NCBI GenBank assembly: GCA_017551215.1
Contig: JAFZMA010000222.1
Location: forward strand, 1 to 8,858
DNA: 8,858 nt
Origin: Bacteroidales bacterium
Lineage (GTDB): Bacteria; Bacteroidota; Bacteroidia; Bacteroidales; UBA932
Direction of reading: 5' to 3'
How positions within the stretch are numbered: position 1 is the stretch's first letter; each line of letters starts with the position of its first letter. Below, one piece after another: positions 1 to 6,003 of this stretch. The position numbers and the translations under genes are program-made. Under the pieces are notes generated by a model. That model was not told the DNA's origin. It ran no database searches and was given only the letters and a program-made list of their open reading frames with translations.

Positions 1-349
1 CTGGGGTATGTTCCAGAAGGTATCTCCAGTTGAGGATGAAAAACTGGCGGTCGCACTGTGCCCTCGGACTCCAGACGGCCGGCCCCTTGGAACTGTTGAG
101 CATACGGAACTGGATTGTAGAGGCATCTGTCACAAGTCCCATTCCTCCGCCCAACGCGTCTATCTCTCTGACTATCTGGCCTTTAGCAATTCCACCAACA
201 GCGGGGTTGCAGGACATCTGGGCTATCTTGTTCATATCCATGGTAATGAGCAGAACCTGGCTTCCCATACGGGCGGCGGAGAGCGCCGCCTCGCATCCGG
301 CGTGCCCTGCTCCAACCACTATTACATCGTATTTTCTGCTAATGCCCAT
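1..349 (-). CDS. mnmG: tRNA uridine-5-carboxymethylaminomethyl modification enzyme MnmG (GidA), N-terminal part
   Basis: This is the first 116 codons of MnmG, running off the left edge of the window. With MnmE, MnmG installs the (carboxymethyl)aminomethyl group on the wobble uridine of certain tRNAs, using FAD, NADH and a methylene-folate donor in the cytoplasm. The visible part holds the Rossmann FAD-binding motif [10 protein letters not shown] (residues 13-22) and the family signature [20 protein letters not shown] (45-64). The full family is about 620 residues, so more than four fifths lies outside. The ATG at 347-349 gives the usual short lead-in ([18 protein letters not shown]). It lies 8 bases after the ybeY stop, so the two genes are almost certainly co-transcribed. 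The AAAGG in the last ybeY codons could act as a weak ribosome binding site. Identification rests on these motifs and is secure. Confidence 0.96.
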   Translation of the reverse strand, partial: MGISRKYDVIVVGAGHAGCEAALSAARMGSQVLLITMDMNKIAQMSCNPAVGGIAKGQIVREIDALGGGMGLVTDASTIQFRMLNSSKGPAVWSPRAQCDRQFFILNWRYLLEHTP

Positions 350-357
350 GGATAAAT

Positions 358-825
358 TCAGCCTTTGTAACCAACATCAATCTTGCCTATATCAAACCCG
401 GAAACCAGGAGTTTGAGGGCCGCGTTTTCCGCCTGTCTCATCTTCTTCTGTTTATACGGGGTAACGTCGTCTTCTCCGGCCAGATGAAGGATTCCGTGTA
501 TGATCACTCTCAAGAGTTCGCATTTCAGAGCAGGGGAAAACATCTGGCGGTATGTCCGGGAGTTGGCCAGAACAGTATCCAGGCTTATGTAAAGATCTCC
601 GCTTACAACGTTTCCCTGGCAATAGTCAAAAGTTATGATGTCGGTGAAATAGTTGTGGCCCAGAGTGCTTTTGTTCAGCTCCAGGATATAGGGGTCCGAG
701 CAGAAGATTACATTCACTTCTCCGAGGCTGTAATTCCTGTCGCTGAGTAAACTGTTTATCCACTTTTTTATCTCCGTCTTGCCCTTTAGGCGGCTGCGGA
801 CATCATTGTCTATGAAATGCAACAT
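358..825 (-). CDS. ybeY: Endoribonuclease YbeY (rRNA maturation factor)
   Basis: A 155-residue protein of the YbeY/UPF0054 family, a single-domain metal-dependent RNase involved in 16S rRNA 3'-end maturation and ribosome quality control. The length is normal. The family core is visible: TDIITFDY (61-68), SGDLYIS (75-81) and the metal site [11 protein letters not shown] beginning at residue 110. H110 and H114 are the first two ligands; the third position of the H-x3-H-x5-H pattern is Asp (D120) instead of His, a substitution I recall from other Bacteroidota YbeY proteins rather than a sign of inactivation. The gene is first in a minus-strand unit with mnmG 8 bases downstream, and a candidate -7 promoter box sits at 885-892. 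No Shine-Dalgarno sequence is evident before the ATG at 823-825. Confidence 0.95.
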   Translation of the reverse strand: MLHFIDNDVRSRLKGKTEIKKWINSLLSDRNYSLGEVNVIFCSDPYILELNKSTLGHNYFTDIITFDYCQGNVVSGDLYISLDTVLANSRTYRQMFSPALKCELLRVIIHGILHLAGEDDVTPYKQKKMRQAENAALKLLVSGFDIGKIDVGYKG

Positions 826-871
826 TGATGTTTTATTGATAAAGTCTTTTTCTCTTTTATCTGTAAACAGA

Positions 872-879
872 TAACTTTG
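872..879 (+). promoter_or_regulatory. Candidate -7 promoter box for mdh operon
   Basis: TAACTTTG is a full match to the Bacteroidota -7 consensus TAnnTTTG, 30 bases before the mdh ATG. A T-rich tract at 847-858 occupies the -33 region, without a perfect TTTG. The implied start near 886 leaves an A/T-rich leader with no Shine-Dalgarno sequence, as is usual in this phylum. Confidence 0.55.
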
Positions 880-884
880 TGGTG

Positions 885-892
885 CAAATTTA
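885..892 (-). promoter_or_regulatory. Candidate -7 promoter box for ybeY-mnmG
   Basis: Read on the minus strand the bases are TAAATTTG, a full match to the Bacteroidota primary-sigma -7 consensus TAnnTTTG. The implied start near 878 would give a leader of about 50 bases to the ybeY ATG. No clear -33 TTTG is seen upstream. The box lies only 5 bases from the opposing mdh box. Confidence 0.5.
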
Positions 893-909
893 TCTAAAAA
901 TTAGAGTTT

Positions 910-1851
910 ATGGCTAAAGTATCTGTTATTGGCGCCGGTAATGTTGGCGCTTCTTGCGTAGAGGCTATGCTTCACCTGAACTTCTGTTCAGAGATTGTTC
1001 TTCTGGATATCAAGGAGGGCATCTCCGAGGGAAAGGCTATGGATATGATGCAGGCCGCCAAGCAGTACGGAACAAACACAAAAATAACCGGAGTAACTAA
1101 CGATTATTCCAAAACCGCAGATTCAGACGTTGTTATCATCACTTCTGGCATTCCAAGAAAGCCTGGCATGACAAGAGAGGAACTGATTGGCGTTAATTCA
1201 AAAATCGTTTCCAGCGTTACAGAGAACGTTCTCAAGTATTCTCCTAAGGCTGTGATTATGGTTATCGCCAACCCTATGGACCCTATGACTTACCTCACTC
1301 TCAAGAAGAACAATCTTCCTAAGAACCAGGTTGTCGGAATGGGCGGACAGCTGGATTCCAGCCGTTTCACCTACTATCTGGCACAGGCTCTGGATGTTCC
1401 GGTAAGCGATATAGAGTGCATGGTTATCGGTGGTCACGGAGACAAGACCATGATTCCTCTTATCCGTTTTGCAACATACAAGGGAATCCCTGTTACCAAG
1501 CTTCTGAGCAAGGAGCAGTGCGATAAAGTAGTGGCAGATACAATGGTTGGCGGTGCAACTCTTACCAAGCTTCTGGGAACAAGCGCATGGTATGCTCCTG
1601 GAATGAGCGCTGCAACAATGGCAAAATCTATCGTCATGAACGAGAGAAAGATGATCCCTTGCTGCTGCTATCTGGAAGGCGAATATGGAGAAAACGATCT
1701 TTGCATCGGAGTTCCTGCAATCGTTGGAAAGAACGGCTGGGAGAAGATTGTTGAACTTGAGCTCAACGATGAGGAAAAGGCTCTGTTCAAGGCAAGTGCA
1801 GATGCCACCCGCAACACCGCAAACGTACTCAAAGAGCAGAATATAATCTAA
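910..1851 (+). CDS. mdh: NAD-dependent malate dehydrogenase
   Basis: A 313-residue malate dehydrogenase of the lactate-dehydrogenase-like type, interconverting oxaloacetate and malate with NAD(H) in the cytoplasm. Visible features in order: the Rossmann motif GAGNVG (8-13); Asp33 at the end of the second strand, which selects NAD over NADP; the mobile loop IPRKPGMTR with Arg83 and Arg89, the arginine that favours malate over lactate; Asn121; the DSSRF segment with Asp149 and Arg152; and the catalytic His176 in GGHGDKT. The length matches the family. In an anaerobic Bacteroidales cell it would run mainly toward malate, feeding fumarate to the reductase encoded at the other end of the window. 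A tonB-like gene begins 12 bases downstream, suggesting an operon. A run of three cysteines (251-253) near the C-terminal part is unusual to the eye but not in a known active-site position. Confidence 0.96.
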   Translation: MAKVSVIGAGNVGASCVEAMLHLNFCSEIVLLDIKEGISEGKAMDMMQAAKQYGTNTKITGVTNDYSKTADSDVVIITSGIPRKPGMTREELIGVNSKIVSSVTENVLKYSPKAVIMVIANPMDPMTYLTLKKNNLPKNQVVGMGGQLDSSRFTYYLAQALDVPVSDIECMVIGGHGDKTMIPLIRFATYKGIPVTKLLSKEQCDKVVADTMVGGATLTKLLGTSAWYAPGMSAATMAKSIVMNERKMIPCCCYLEGEYGENDLCIGVPAIVGKNGWEKIVELELNDEEKALFKASADATRNTANVLKEQNII

Positions 1852-1863
1852 AACAAAAGCAAT

Positions 1864-2556
1864 ATGGAAATTAAAAAATCCCCTAAAGCAAACCTTGAGA
1901 ACAAGAAGACTTTGTTCCGCGAGATTGGTCTGATAGCCGCTCTCGGACTGGTTCTCCTCGTTTTCGAATGGAGTTCTACAGACAAGGAAGTCGGCTCCCT
2001 TGCTGCGAACACCAATGTTATCACAGATGAGGAGCAGGCTCCTATTACCCAGGAGACTCCTCCGCCACCTCCAGAGCAGATCCGCGAGCCTGTCATGACA
2101 GAAGAGCTCCAGATTGTGGAGAACGACGTTAAAGTAGAGACAGACTTCATCAGTACCGATGACTCTGACCAGAAAATCGAAATCAAGCCTTACGTAGAGG
2201 CAAAGCCTGTAGAGGAGGAGGTTGAGGTTGAGGAAGAAATTCCTTTCGCAATCGTTGAGGACAAACCTATGTTCCAGGGCAAGGATGCAAACGAGTTCAC
2301 CAAATGGGTTTACAACCAGATAGAGTATCCGGAAATTGCAAAGGAGAATGGTATCCAGGGCCGTGTTACCGTTCAGTTTACGATCGATAAAGACGGTAGC
2401 GTTAAGGATGTTAAGGTGCTCAGAGGTGTTGACTCATCTCTTGACAAAGAGGCTGTAAGAGTTATCCAGAAGTCTCCAAAATGGAGTCCTGGAAAGCAGA
2501 GGAATAAACCGGTAAAGGTTAAGTATACATTCCCTATCATCTTCCAGCTCAGATAA
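1864..2556 (+). CDS. TonB-like energy transducer protein
   Basis: A 230-residue protein with the classical TonB layout: a short basic cytoplasmic head (1-19), one hydrophobic membrane segment (about 20-37), a periplasmic spacer with a PPPPP run (66-70) and a very acidic Val/Glu stretch (116-125), then a C-terminal TonB domain (about 138-230) ending in the beta-strand KVKYTFPIIFQLR. Family members couple the ExbB-ExbD proton-driven motor to outer-membrane TonB-dependent receptors. The domain segment YPEIAKENGIQGRVTVQFTI and the following DGSVKDVKVLRG are typical of the multiple TonB paralogues of Bacteroidota. No exbB or exbD lies in the window, so its partner receptors cannot be named. It starts 12 bases after mdh and is followed 35 bases later by a lipoprotein gene; no separate promoter was seen. 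The paralogue number cannot be decided, hence no gene symbol. Confidence 0.9.
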   Translation: MEIKKSPKANLENKKTLFREIGLIAALGLVLLVFEWSSTDKEVGSLAANTNVITDEEQAPITQETPPPPPEQIREPVMTEELQIVENDVKVETDFISTDDSDQKIEIKPYVEAKPVEEEVEVEEEIPFAIVEDKPMFQGKDANEFTKWVYNQIEYPEIAKENGIQGRVTVQFTIDKDGSVKDVKVLRGVDSSLDKEAVRVIQKSPKWSPGKQRNKPVKVKYTFPIIFQLR

Positions 2557-2591
2557 TTAGAACAATTGTTTAACCTAATATTTTTATCGCG

Positions 2592-3002
2592 ATGAAAAAA
2601 TTACTGTTACTTGCAGCTGCTTGCTGCTTCCTGCTGGCATCTTGCTCCTCTGGTGGAGTAAAGCCTACCGGAGATCCTGAGAAGGACGCAAAGGCTCTGA
2701 TGGATTTCCAGACTCAGAAGACAAAGGAAATGACCGATGCTTTTGCTCACCTGAAACTTTCAAAGGCTGGCCAGATTGGCAAAGAGATGGAAGAGGTTAA
2801 CAAGCAGTTCCAGGATTTCTATGCAAAGAACGAGAACAAGGCTAAGTTCGACGAGGCTTACGGAAAGCTCCTTACCGGTGCTGTAGAGGGCGTTGCAAAT
2901 AGCCTTAAGGATGCCTTCGACAACGGAGAAGAGAAAGTTGAGGAGGCTGTGGAGGATGCTGCCGAAGAAGTTAAAGAGGCCGTAGAAGAGGTTGCTCAAT
3001 AA
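2592..3002 (+). CDS. Small acidic lipoprotein of unknown function
   Basis: A 136-residue predicted lipoprotein. The N-terminus has two lysines, a hydrophobic core and the lipobox LASC, with Cys18 the lipidated residue after signal peptidase II cleavage. Residues after the cysteine (SSGGVKPTGD) do not resemble the acidic surface-export signal described for Bacteroidota lipoproteins, so a periplasm-facing position is more likely, as an inference. The mature part is almost entirely helical in composition, with repeated Lys/Glu/Ala spacing and a C-terminal amphipathic acidic segment (EEKVEEAVEDAAEEVKEAVE) that could form a coiled coil. I do not recognise a family. It is the last gene before a strong terminator and probably shares the mdh-tonB transcript. 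The 35-base gap before it contains a 10-bp palindrome (AACAATTGTT, 2561-2570) but no convincing promoter. Confidence 0.8.
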   Translation: MKKLLLLAAACCFLLASCSSGGVKPTGDPEKDAKALMDFQTQKTKEMTDAFAHLKLSKAGQIGKEMEEVNKQFQDFYAKNENKAKFDEAYGKLLTGAVEGVANSLKDAFDNGEEKVEEAVEDAAEEVKEAVEEVAQ

Positions 3003-3027
3003 CTTTTGCGGCTTGCCACAAAAGACA

Positions 3028-3061
3028 AACGGAGATGCGTCAAACATCTCCGTTTTCTTTT
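3028..3061 (+). terminator. Intrinsic terminator of the mdh-tonB-lipoprotein unit
   Basis: A perfect 10-bp stem (AACGGAGATG at 3028-3037 with CATCTCCGTT at 3045-3054), a 7-base loop and a following T-rich tract (TTCTTTT) lie 25 bases after the lipoprotein stop codon. This is a textbook Rho-independent terminator on the plus strand. Confidence 0.88.
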
Positions 3062-3068
3062 ATATGCA

Positions 3069-3194
3069 GGAGAGGCTTGCTGTATCAAGAACCTATTCAT
3101 GCCCGATCAAATATGAATGATTGGCAAACCATAGGATTTGATTAAACGAGGTATGATTGATTGTGATTATTGGATAGTGTTATGTAGTATGACC
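3069..3194. repeat. Diverged copy A of a tandem structured repeat
   Basis: This stretch aligns by eye with copy B (3206-3338) over most of its length. Shared words in the same order include AAGAACCT (3087-3094), GCCC (3101-3104), ATGAATG (3113-3119), TGGCAA (3122-3127) and TAGG. The left arm matches the reverse complement of B's right arm at about 18 of 25 positions by hand count; the right end (3172-3194) is only weakly similar. It can form its own ATTCAT/ATGAAT hairpin and a CAAA/TTTG hairpin, but its outer arms no longer pair well, so it looks like a decayed copy. No protein-coding gene was found here. Confidence 0.5.
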
Positions 3195-3205
3195 GTTTCT
3201 TTTAA

Positions 3206-3338
3206 GGTGAGTCTGACTTCTCAAAAGAACCTGTAGACGCCCATGTCTACATGAATGGGTGGCAAGCCTTTAGGCTTGACGGGATGAAGCGAAGCATTAT
3301 ATGCTGAGCGGAAGGTTCTTGAGAATGTCAGGCTCACC
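3206..3338. repeat. Copy B: inverted-repeat element with three internal hairpins
   Basis: Long imperfect inverted arms (3206-3231 and 3314-3338, about 25 bp, each starting GGTGAG and ending GAACC when read inward) enclose three hairpins. These are TGTAGAC/GTCTACA (3232-3251), CAAGCC/GGCTTG with loop TTTA (3263-3278) and AGCAT/ATGCT with loop TAT (3293-3305). The loop of the first hairpin, GCCCAT (3239-3244), is complementary to ATGGGT just downstream (3255-3260), allowing a pseudoknot. The element sits between two convergent genes. It could be a MITE-like or REP-like repeat or a structured RNA; no transposase or obvious target-site duplication is visible. Confidence 0.65.
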
Positions 3339-3354
3339 GGTATAAACAGATGTT

Positions 3355-4515
3355 CTACTTGATACCTTTCTCCTTTTTGATCATTTTAACAACCTTCTCG
3401 ACAGGCAGGGCCTCTATGACGTTACCGCGGTAGCCTTTGGTTGTTTCGGCCGCAAATAGGCTGTTCCACAGGGCTTCTGCCGTGGCCTCTACCGTGGCCT
3501 CGAACAGCGGAGACATCTTGTCGTTGTCCAGAACCTTGGTGGTATGGATTGGTTCATCTACAATCATGTTGTCCGGATAGACAGAGAACGCTATTACATA
3601 GTCTCCGCTTCCGTTGGAAGCAAAGCTGCCGGTCTTGGCCAGAGCCATGAAAGCCCTCTTTGCCATTCTCTCAAGCTGACGGGCATCTACCGGAGCATCC
3701 GTTGCAACCACTATCATGCAGGAACCGTCTCCGCCCTTGGCCTCTTCCTTTTTGGCCTCAGCCTCAACGCTTTTGCGGTATGAATAATCGCCGAGCTTAC
3801 GGCCTACCTCAACACCGCAGATTTCCAGGATTCCGCCGTAATTAGTCTGCACCAGCACTCCAACAGTATATCCGCCTAGATCTTCCGGAAGCACCCTGGA
3901 AGACGTGCCTATTCCGCCTTTCCAGCTGAAGCAGATGGTGCCTGTTCCTGCACCAACGCAACCTTCCTCAACAGGGCCGCCCTTGGCGTTTGCAATTGCC
4001 TGAAGAACGTGCTCCGGCTTAACGTAACGGGCACGCATGTTGTTCAGGCGGCCGTCGTTTGTCTCTCCTACAATGGCGTTCACGGAATTCACGTTCTCAT
4101 TCCCAGGCTGTGCCAGCGTATGGGTGATAACACCGTACAAGCCCGCTGCAATACTCAGCGTATTTGTCAGAATGATAGGCGTTTCTATGTTTCCGAGCTC
4201 CTTCACCTGGCTATATCCGGCAAGCTTCCCAAAGCTGTTTCCAAGATACATTGCTGCTGGTACTTTCTTGCGGAAAATGTTCCCGGAATGAGGAAGAATG
4301 GCTGTAACGCCCGTACGCATATCGTCCGTTTCCTTGAGCGTAACCTGCCCAACCGTAACCCCCGCAACATCCGTAATAGCATTGTACTGGCCGGTTTTAA
4401 AAATTCCGTAAGAAAGACCGTAATCTCTCATTCTTTTCTTCTGTGCAGAAGATTCCGTTAAGCTTCCCATAATGATTGAAAGGGCTAATATCAAAAACAA
4501 TGATTTGCGTGCCAT
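3355..4515 (-). CDS. Exported P1-family aminopeptidase (DmpA/BapA-like, peptidase family S58)
   Basis: A 386-residue precursor of the DmpA/BapA family, N-terminal-nucleophile enzymes that cleave themselves in two and then remove N-terminal residues, often D- or beta-amino acids, from peptides or amides. The ATG at 4513-4515 is chosen because it starts a good signal peptide (MARKSLFLILALSIIMGSLTESSA, probable cut before Gln25). An upstream ATG at 4632 would overlap hflX and add an implausible leader. Family landmarks are YNAITDVAGVTVGQVTL (44-60), VGAGTGTICFSWKGGIGTSSR (187-207), the autocleavage site with Gly264-Ser265 in GGDGSCMIVVATDAP, and NGSGDYVIAFS (301-311). Ser265 would become the nucleophile. 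Cleavage would give chains of roughly 240 and 122 residues, located in the periplasm. It is a single-gene unit with its own promoter. The substrate is unknown. Confidence 0.92.
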   Translation of the reverse strand: MARKSLFLILALSIIMGSLTESSAQKKRMRDYGLSYGIFKTGQYNAITDVAGVTVGQVTLKETDDMRTGVTAILPHSGNIFRKKVPAAMYLGNSFGKLAGYSQVKELGNIETPIILTNTLSIAAGLYGVITHTLAQPGNENVNSVNAIVGETNDGRLNNMRARYVKPEHVLQAIANAKGGPVEEGCVGAGTGTICFSWKGGIGTSSRVLPEDLGGYTVGVLVQTNYGGILEICGVEVGRKLGDYSYRKSVEAEAKKEEAKGGDGSCMIVVATDAPVDARQLERMAKRAFMALAKTGSFASNGSGDYVIAFSVYPDNMIVDEPIHTTKVLDNDKMSPLFEATVEATAEALWNSLFAAETTKGYRGNVIEALPVEKVVKMIKKEKGIK

Positions 4516-4545
4516 AGTCTGTGTGTTGAAACCGTTTAGCAAGTA

Positions 4546-4553
4546 CAAATATA
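4546..4553 (-). promoter_or_regulatory. Candidate -7 promoter box for the P1 peptidase gene
   Basis: On the minus strand the bases read TATATTTG, a full match to TAnnTTTG. The implied start near 4539 gives a leader of about 24 bases to the ATG at 4515. This position also supports the shorter start codon, because the longer ORF would begin upstream of the promoter. Confidence 0.55.
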
Positions 4554-4562
4554 AAAAATAAG

Positions 4563-4570
4563 TACCTTTG
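4563..4570 (+). promoter_or_regulatory. Candidate -7 promoter box for hflX
   Basis: TACCTTTG matches the Bacteroidota -7 consensus TAnnTTTG fully and ends 21 bases before the hflX ATG. GTTTAG at 4534-4539 is a poor -33 candidate. The implied leader is about 15 bases with no Shine-Dalgarno sequence. Confidence 0.5.
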
Positions 4571-4591
4571 AACCCTAATTGATTCTCAGCG

Positions 4592-5785
4592 ATGGAGAAA
4601 GCGATATTGATAAGTGCTGTAACGCCGGACATTACGGAACTTCAGGCCAACGAATACCTGGACGAACTGGAATTCCTGGCCACAACCGCATCCATAGAGG
4701 GCGTGAAGAGATTTATGCAGAGGCTGGACCGGCCCCTGTCCAGCACATACGTGGGTAAGGGAAAGCTGCAGGAAATCAAGGAATATGTAGCTGAGAACGA
4801 AATCCACCTGGCCGTTTTCGACGATGAGCTCACCGGAGCCCAGGTAAGAAATCTAGAAAAAGAACTGGGTTGCTCCATACTGGACCGCACCACCCTGATT
4901 CTGGACATCTTTGCCATGAGGGCCAAGACCGCCTACGCCAAGACACAGGTGGAACTTGCACGGTATCAGTACATTCTGCCAAGGCTCACCGGCATGTGGA
5001 GCCACCTGGAACGCCAGAGGGGCGGACGCGGAACCAGAGGCGGCGCGGGAGAAAAGCAGCTGGAGACAGACCGCCGAATAGTCATGGACAAAATCTCCCA
5101 GCTCAAGGATCAGCTAAAGAAAATCGACCGCCAGATGGCCACCCAGAGAGGCAACCGCGGAAGGATGGTCCGGGTCTCCCTTGTGGGCTACACCAACGTT
5201 GGCAAAAGCACCATCATGAACCTCCTCTCCAAGAGCAATGTCTTTGCGGAAAACAAACTCTTTGCAACGCTGGATACCACTGTAAGAAAGGTTGTTATAG
5301 ACAACACTCCTTTCCTCCTCAGCGATACGGTTGGCTTTATAAGGAAACTTCCGCATCAGCTTGTGGAATCGTTCAAGAGCACGCTGGATGAGGTAAGGGA
5401 AGCAGACATCCTCCTTCATGTAGTTGACGTTTCCCATCCGAACTTTGAGGACCAGATAAAGGTGGTCAAGCACACACTAGAGGAAATAGGGGCCGGCAAC
5501 AAACCCGTCTTCATGGTTTTCAACAAGATAGATGCATATAAGTTCACTCCAAAGAGCGAGTTTGATCTCAGCGATGACCGCCCGGGAAGAATATCGCTGA
5601 GGCAACTGGAAGAAAGCTGGGTGGCAAAGGAAAACTCCCCGGCAATCTTCATCTCCGCCAAGGAAAAGACCGGCATAGACAAACTAAGAAACGACCTCTA
5701 CAAGATGGTGGGAGAAACCATCCGCGGCCGCTACCCTTTCACCGGCTTCCTCTGGCAAAACTTTGATGAAGAAGAATTGCAGTAA
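4592..5785 (+). CDS. hflX: Ribosome-associated GTPase HflX
   Basis: A 397-residue HflX, a translation-factor-class GTPase that binds the 50S subunit and can split or rescue stalled 70S ribosomes under stress. The N-terminal HflX domain (about 10-135) contains STYVGKGKLQEIK and the long conserved run around LDRTTLILDIFAMRAKT. It is followed by the glycine-rich loop RGGRGTRGGAGEKQLE (143-158) and a coiled linker. The G domain follows: G1 GYTNVGKS (199-206), a Thr-containing G2 region near 226-230, G3 DTVG (245-248), G4 NKID (311-314) and G5 SAK (355-357), all intact. The length is ordinary for the shorter HflX proteins. It is transcribed alone, divergently from the P1 peptidase, and converges on sdhAB. 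Hfq and hflKC, its enterobacterial neighbours, are absent. Confidence 0.96.
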   Translation: MEKAILISAVTPDITELQANEYLDELEFLATTASIEGVKRFMQRLDRPLSSTYVGKGKLQEIKEYVAENEIHLAVFDDELTGAQVRNLEKELGCSILDRTTLILDIFAMRAKTAYAKTQVELARYQYILPRLTGMWSHLERQRGGRGTRGGAGEKQLETDRRIVMDKISQLKDQLKKIDRQMATQRGNRGRMVRVSLVGYTNVGKSTIMNLLSKSNVFAENKLFATLDTTVRKVVIDNTPFLLSDTVGFIRKLPHQLVESFKSTLDEVREADILLHVVDVSHPNFEDQIKVVKHTLEEIGAGNKPVFMVFNKIDAYKFTPKSEFDLSDDRPGRISLRQLEESWVAKENSPAIFISAKEKTGIDKLRNDLYKMVGETIRGRYPFTGFLWQNFDEEELQ

Positions 5786-5873
5786 AAACAACCACTCCAG
5801 CAAAACTTCACGAACTCCGCCTACAACAAAACCGGCTCTGCAAGACAATACACTAATAATCAGGCGTTTAATA

Positions 5874-5907
5874 AAGTTAACCTATCCGATTTTGGATAGG
5901 TTAACTT
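5874..5907. terminator. Strong stem-loop between convergent hflX and sdhB, likely bidirectional terminator
   Basis: A perfect 14-bp stem (AAGTTAACCTATCC at 5874-5887 with GGATAGGTTAACTT at 5894-5907) has a 6-base loop GATTTT. On the minus strand it is followed by a T-rich TTTATTAAA tract, which suits termination of the sdh transcript. On the plus strand only CTTGT follows, so its use for hflX is less certain. The first 88 bases of the interval (5786-5873), between the hflX stop and this stem, show nothing recognisable. Confidence 0.65.
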
Positions 5908-5914
5908 GTACATT

Positions 5915-6002
5915 GTGCTGATATTCAGCACTTTGCCTTGCAGGGCTATTTTCGTAGATATTCTACGCGCTGCCTGCACGCTTGGCATATTGCCTTGCAG
6001 GG
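5915..6002. repeat. Array of three TAT-loop hairpins with a repeated TGCCTTGCAGGG spacer
   Basis: Three perfect hairpins with different stems share the same three-base loop TAT: GTGCTGA/TCAGCAC (5915-5931), CGTAGA/TCTACG (5953-5967) and GGCA/TGCC (5984-5994). Each is joined to a TGCCTTGCAGGG-like word: exact copies of TTGCCTTGCAGGG at 5933-5945 and 5990-6002, and a degenerate TGCCTGCACG at 5971-5980. The array begins one base after the sdhB stop codon, so it would form the 3' untranslated region of the sdh transcript. Function is unknown; an intergenic repeat or an mRNA 3'-end stabiliser are both possible. Confidence 0.6.
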
Positions 6003-6003
6003 T

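Noticed and set aside
2557..2591. TATTTTTA before the lipoprotein gene as a promoter, and the AACAATTGTT palindrome as an operator
   Set aside because: The promoter-like word lies only 5 bases from the ATG, too close to serve, and a 10-bp AT-rich palindrome alone is weak evidence.
3114..3308. Two short plus-strand ORFs in the tandem repeats (MNDWQTIGFD at 3114 and MNGWQAFRLDGMKRSIIC at 3252) with similar beginnings
   Set aside because: The likeness follows from the DNA repeat itself; neither has a ribosome binding site or promoter box, they are 10 and 18 codons, and the differences between copies do not favour synonymous positions.
3206..3338. Integron attC site or IS-end pair
   Set aside because: The arms lack the attC core words RYYYAAC and GTTRRRY at their ends, no integrase or transposase is nearby, and no target-site duplication is visible.
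4516..4632. A 39-residue N-terminal extension of the P1 peptidase starting at 4632
   Set aside because: It would overlap the start of hflX and the promoter boxes, and hides a good signal peptide that begins at the ATG at 4513-4515.
5915..6002. Small CRISPR-like array
   Set aside because: The constant element is short and its spacing irregular (exact copies 57 bases apart with a degenerate one between), the variable parts are self-complementary stems, and there are no cas genes.
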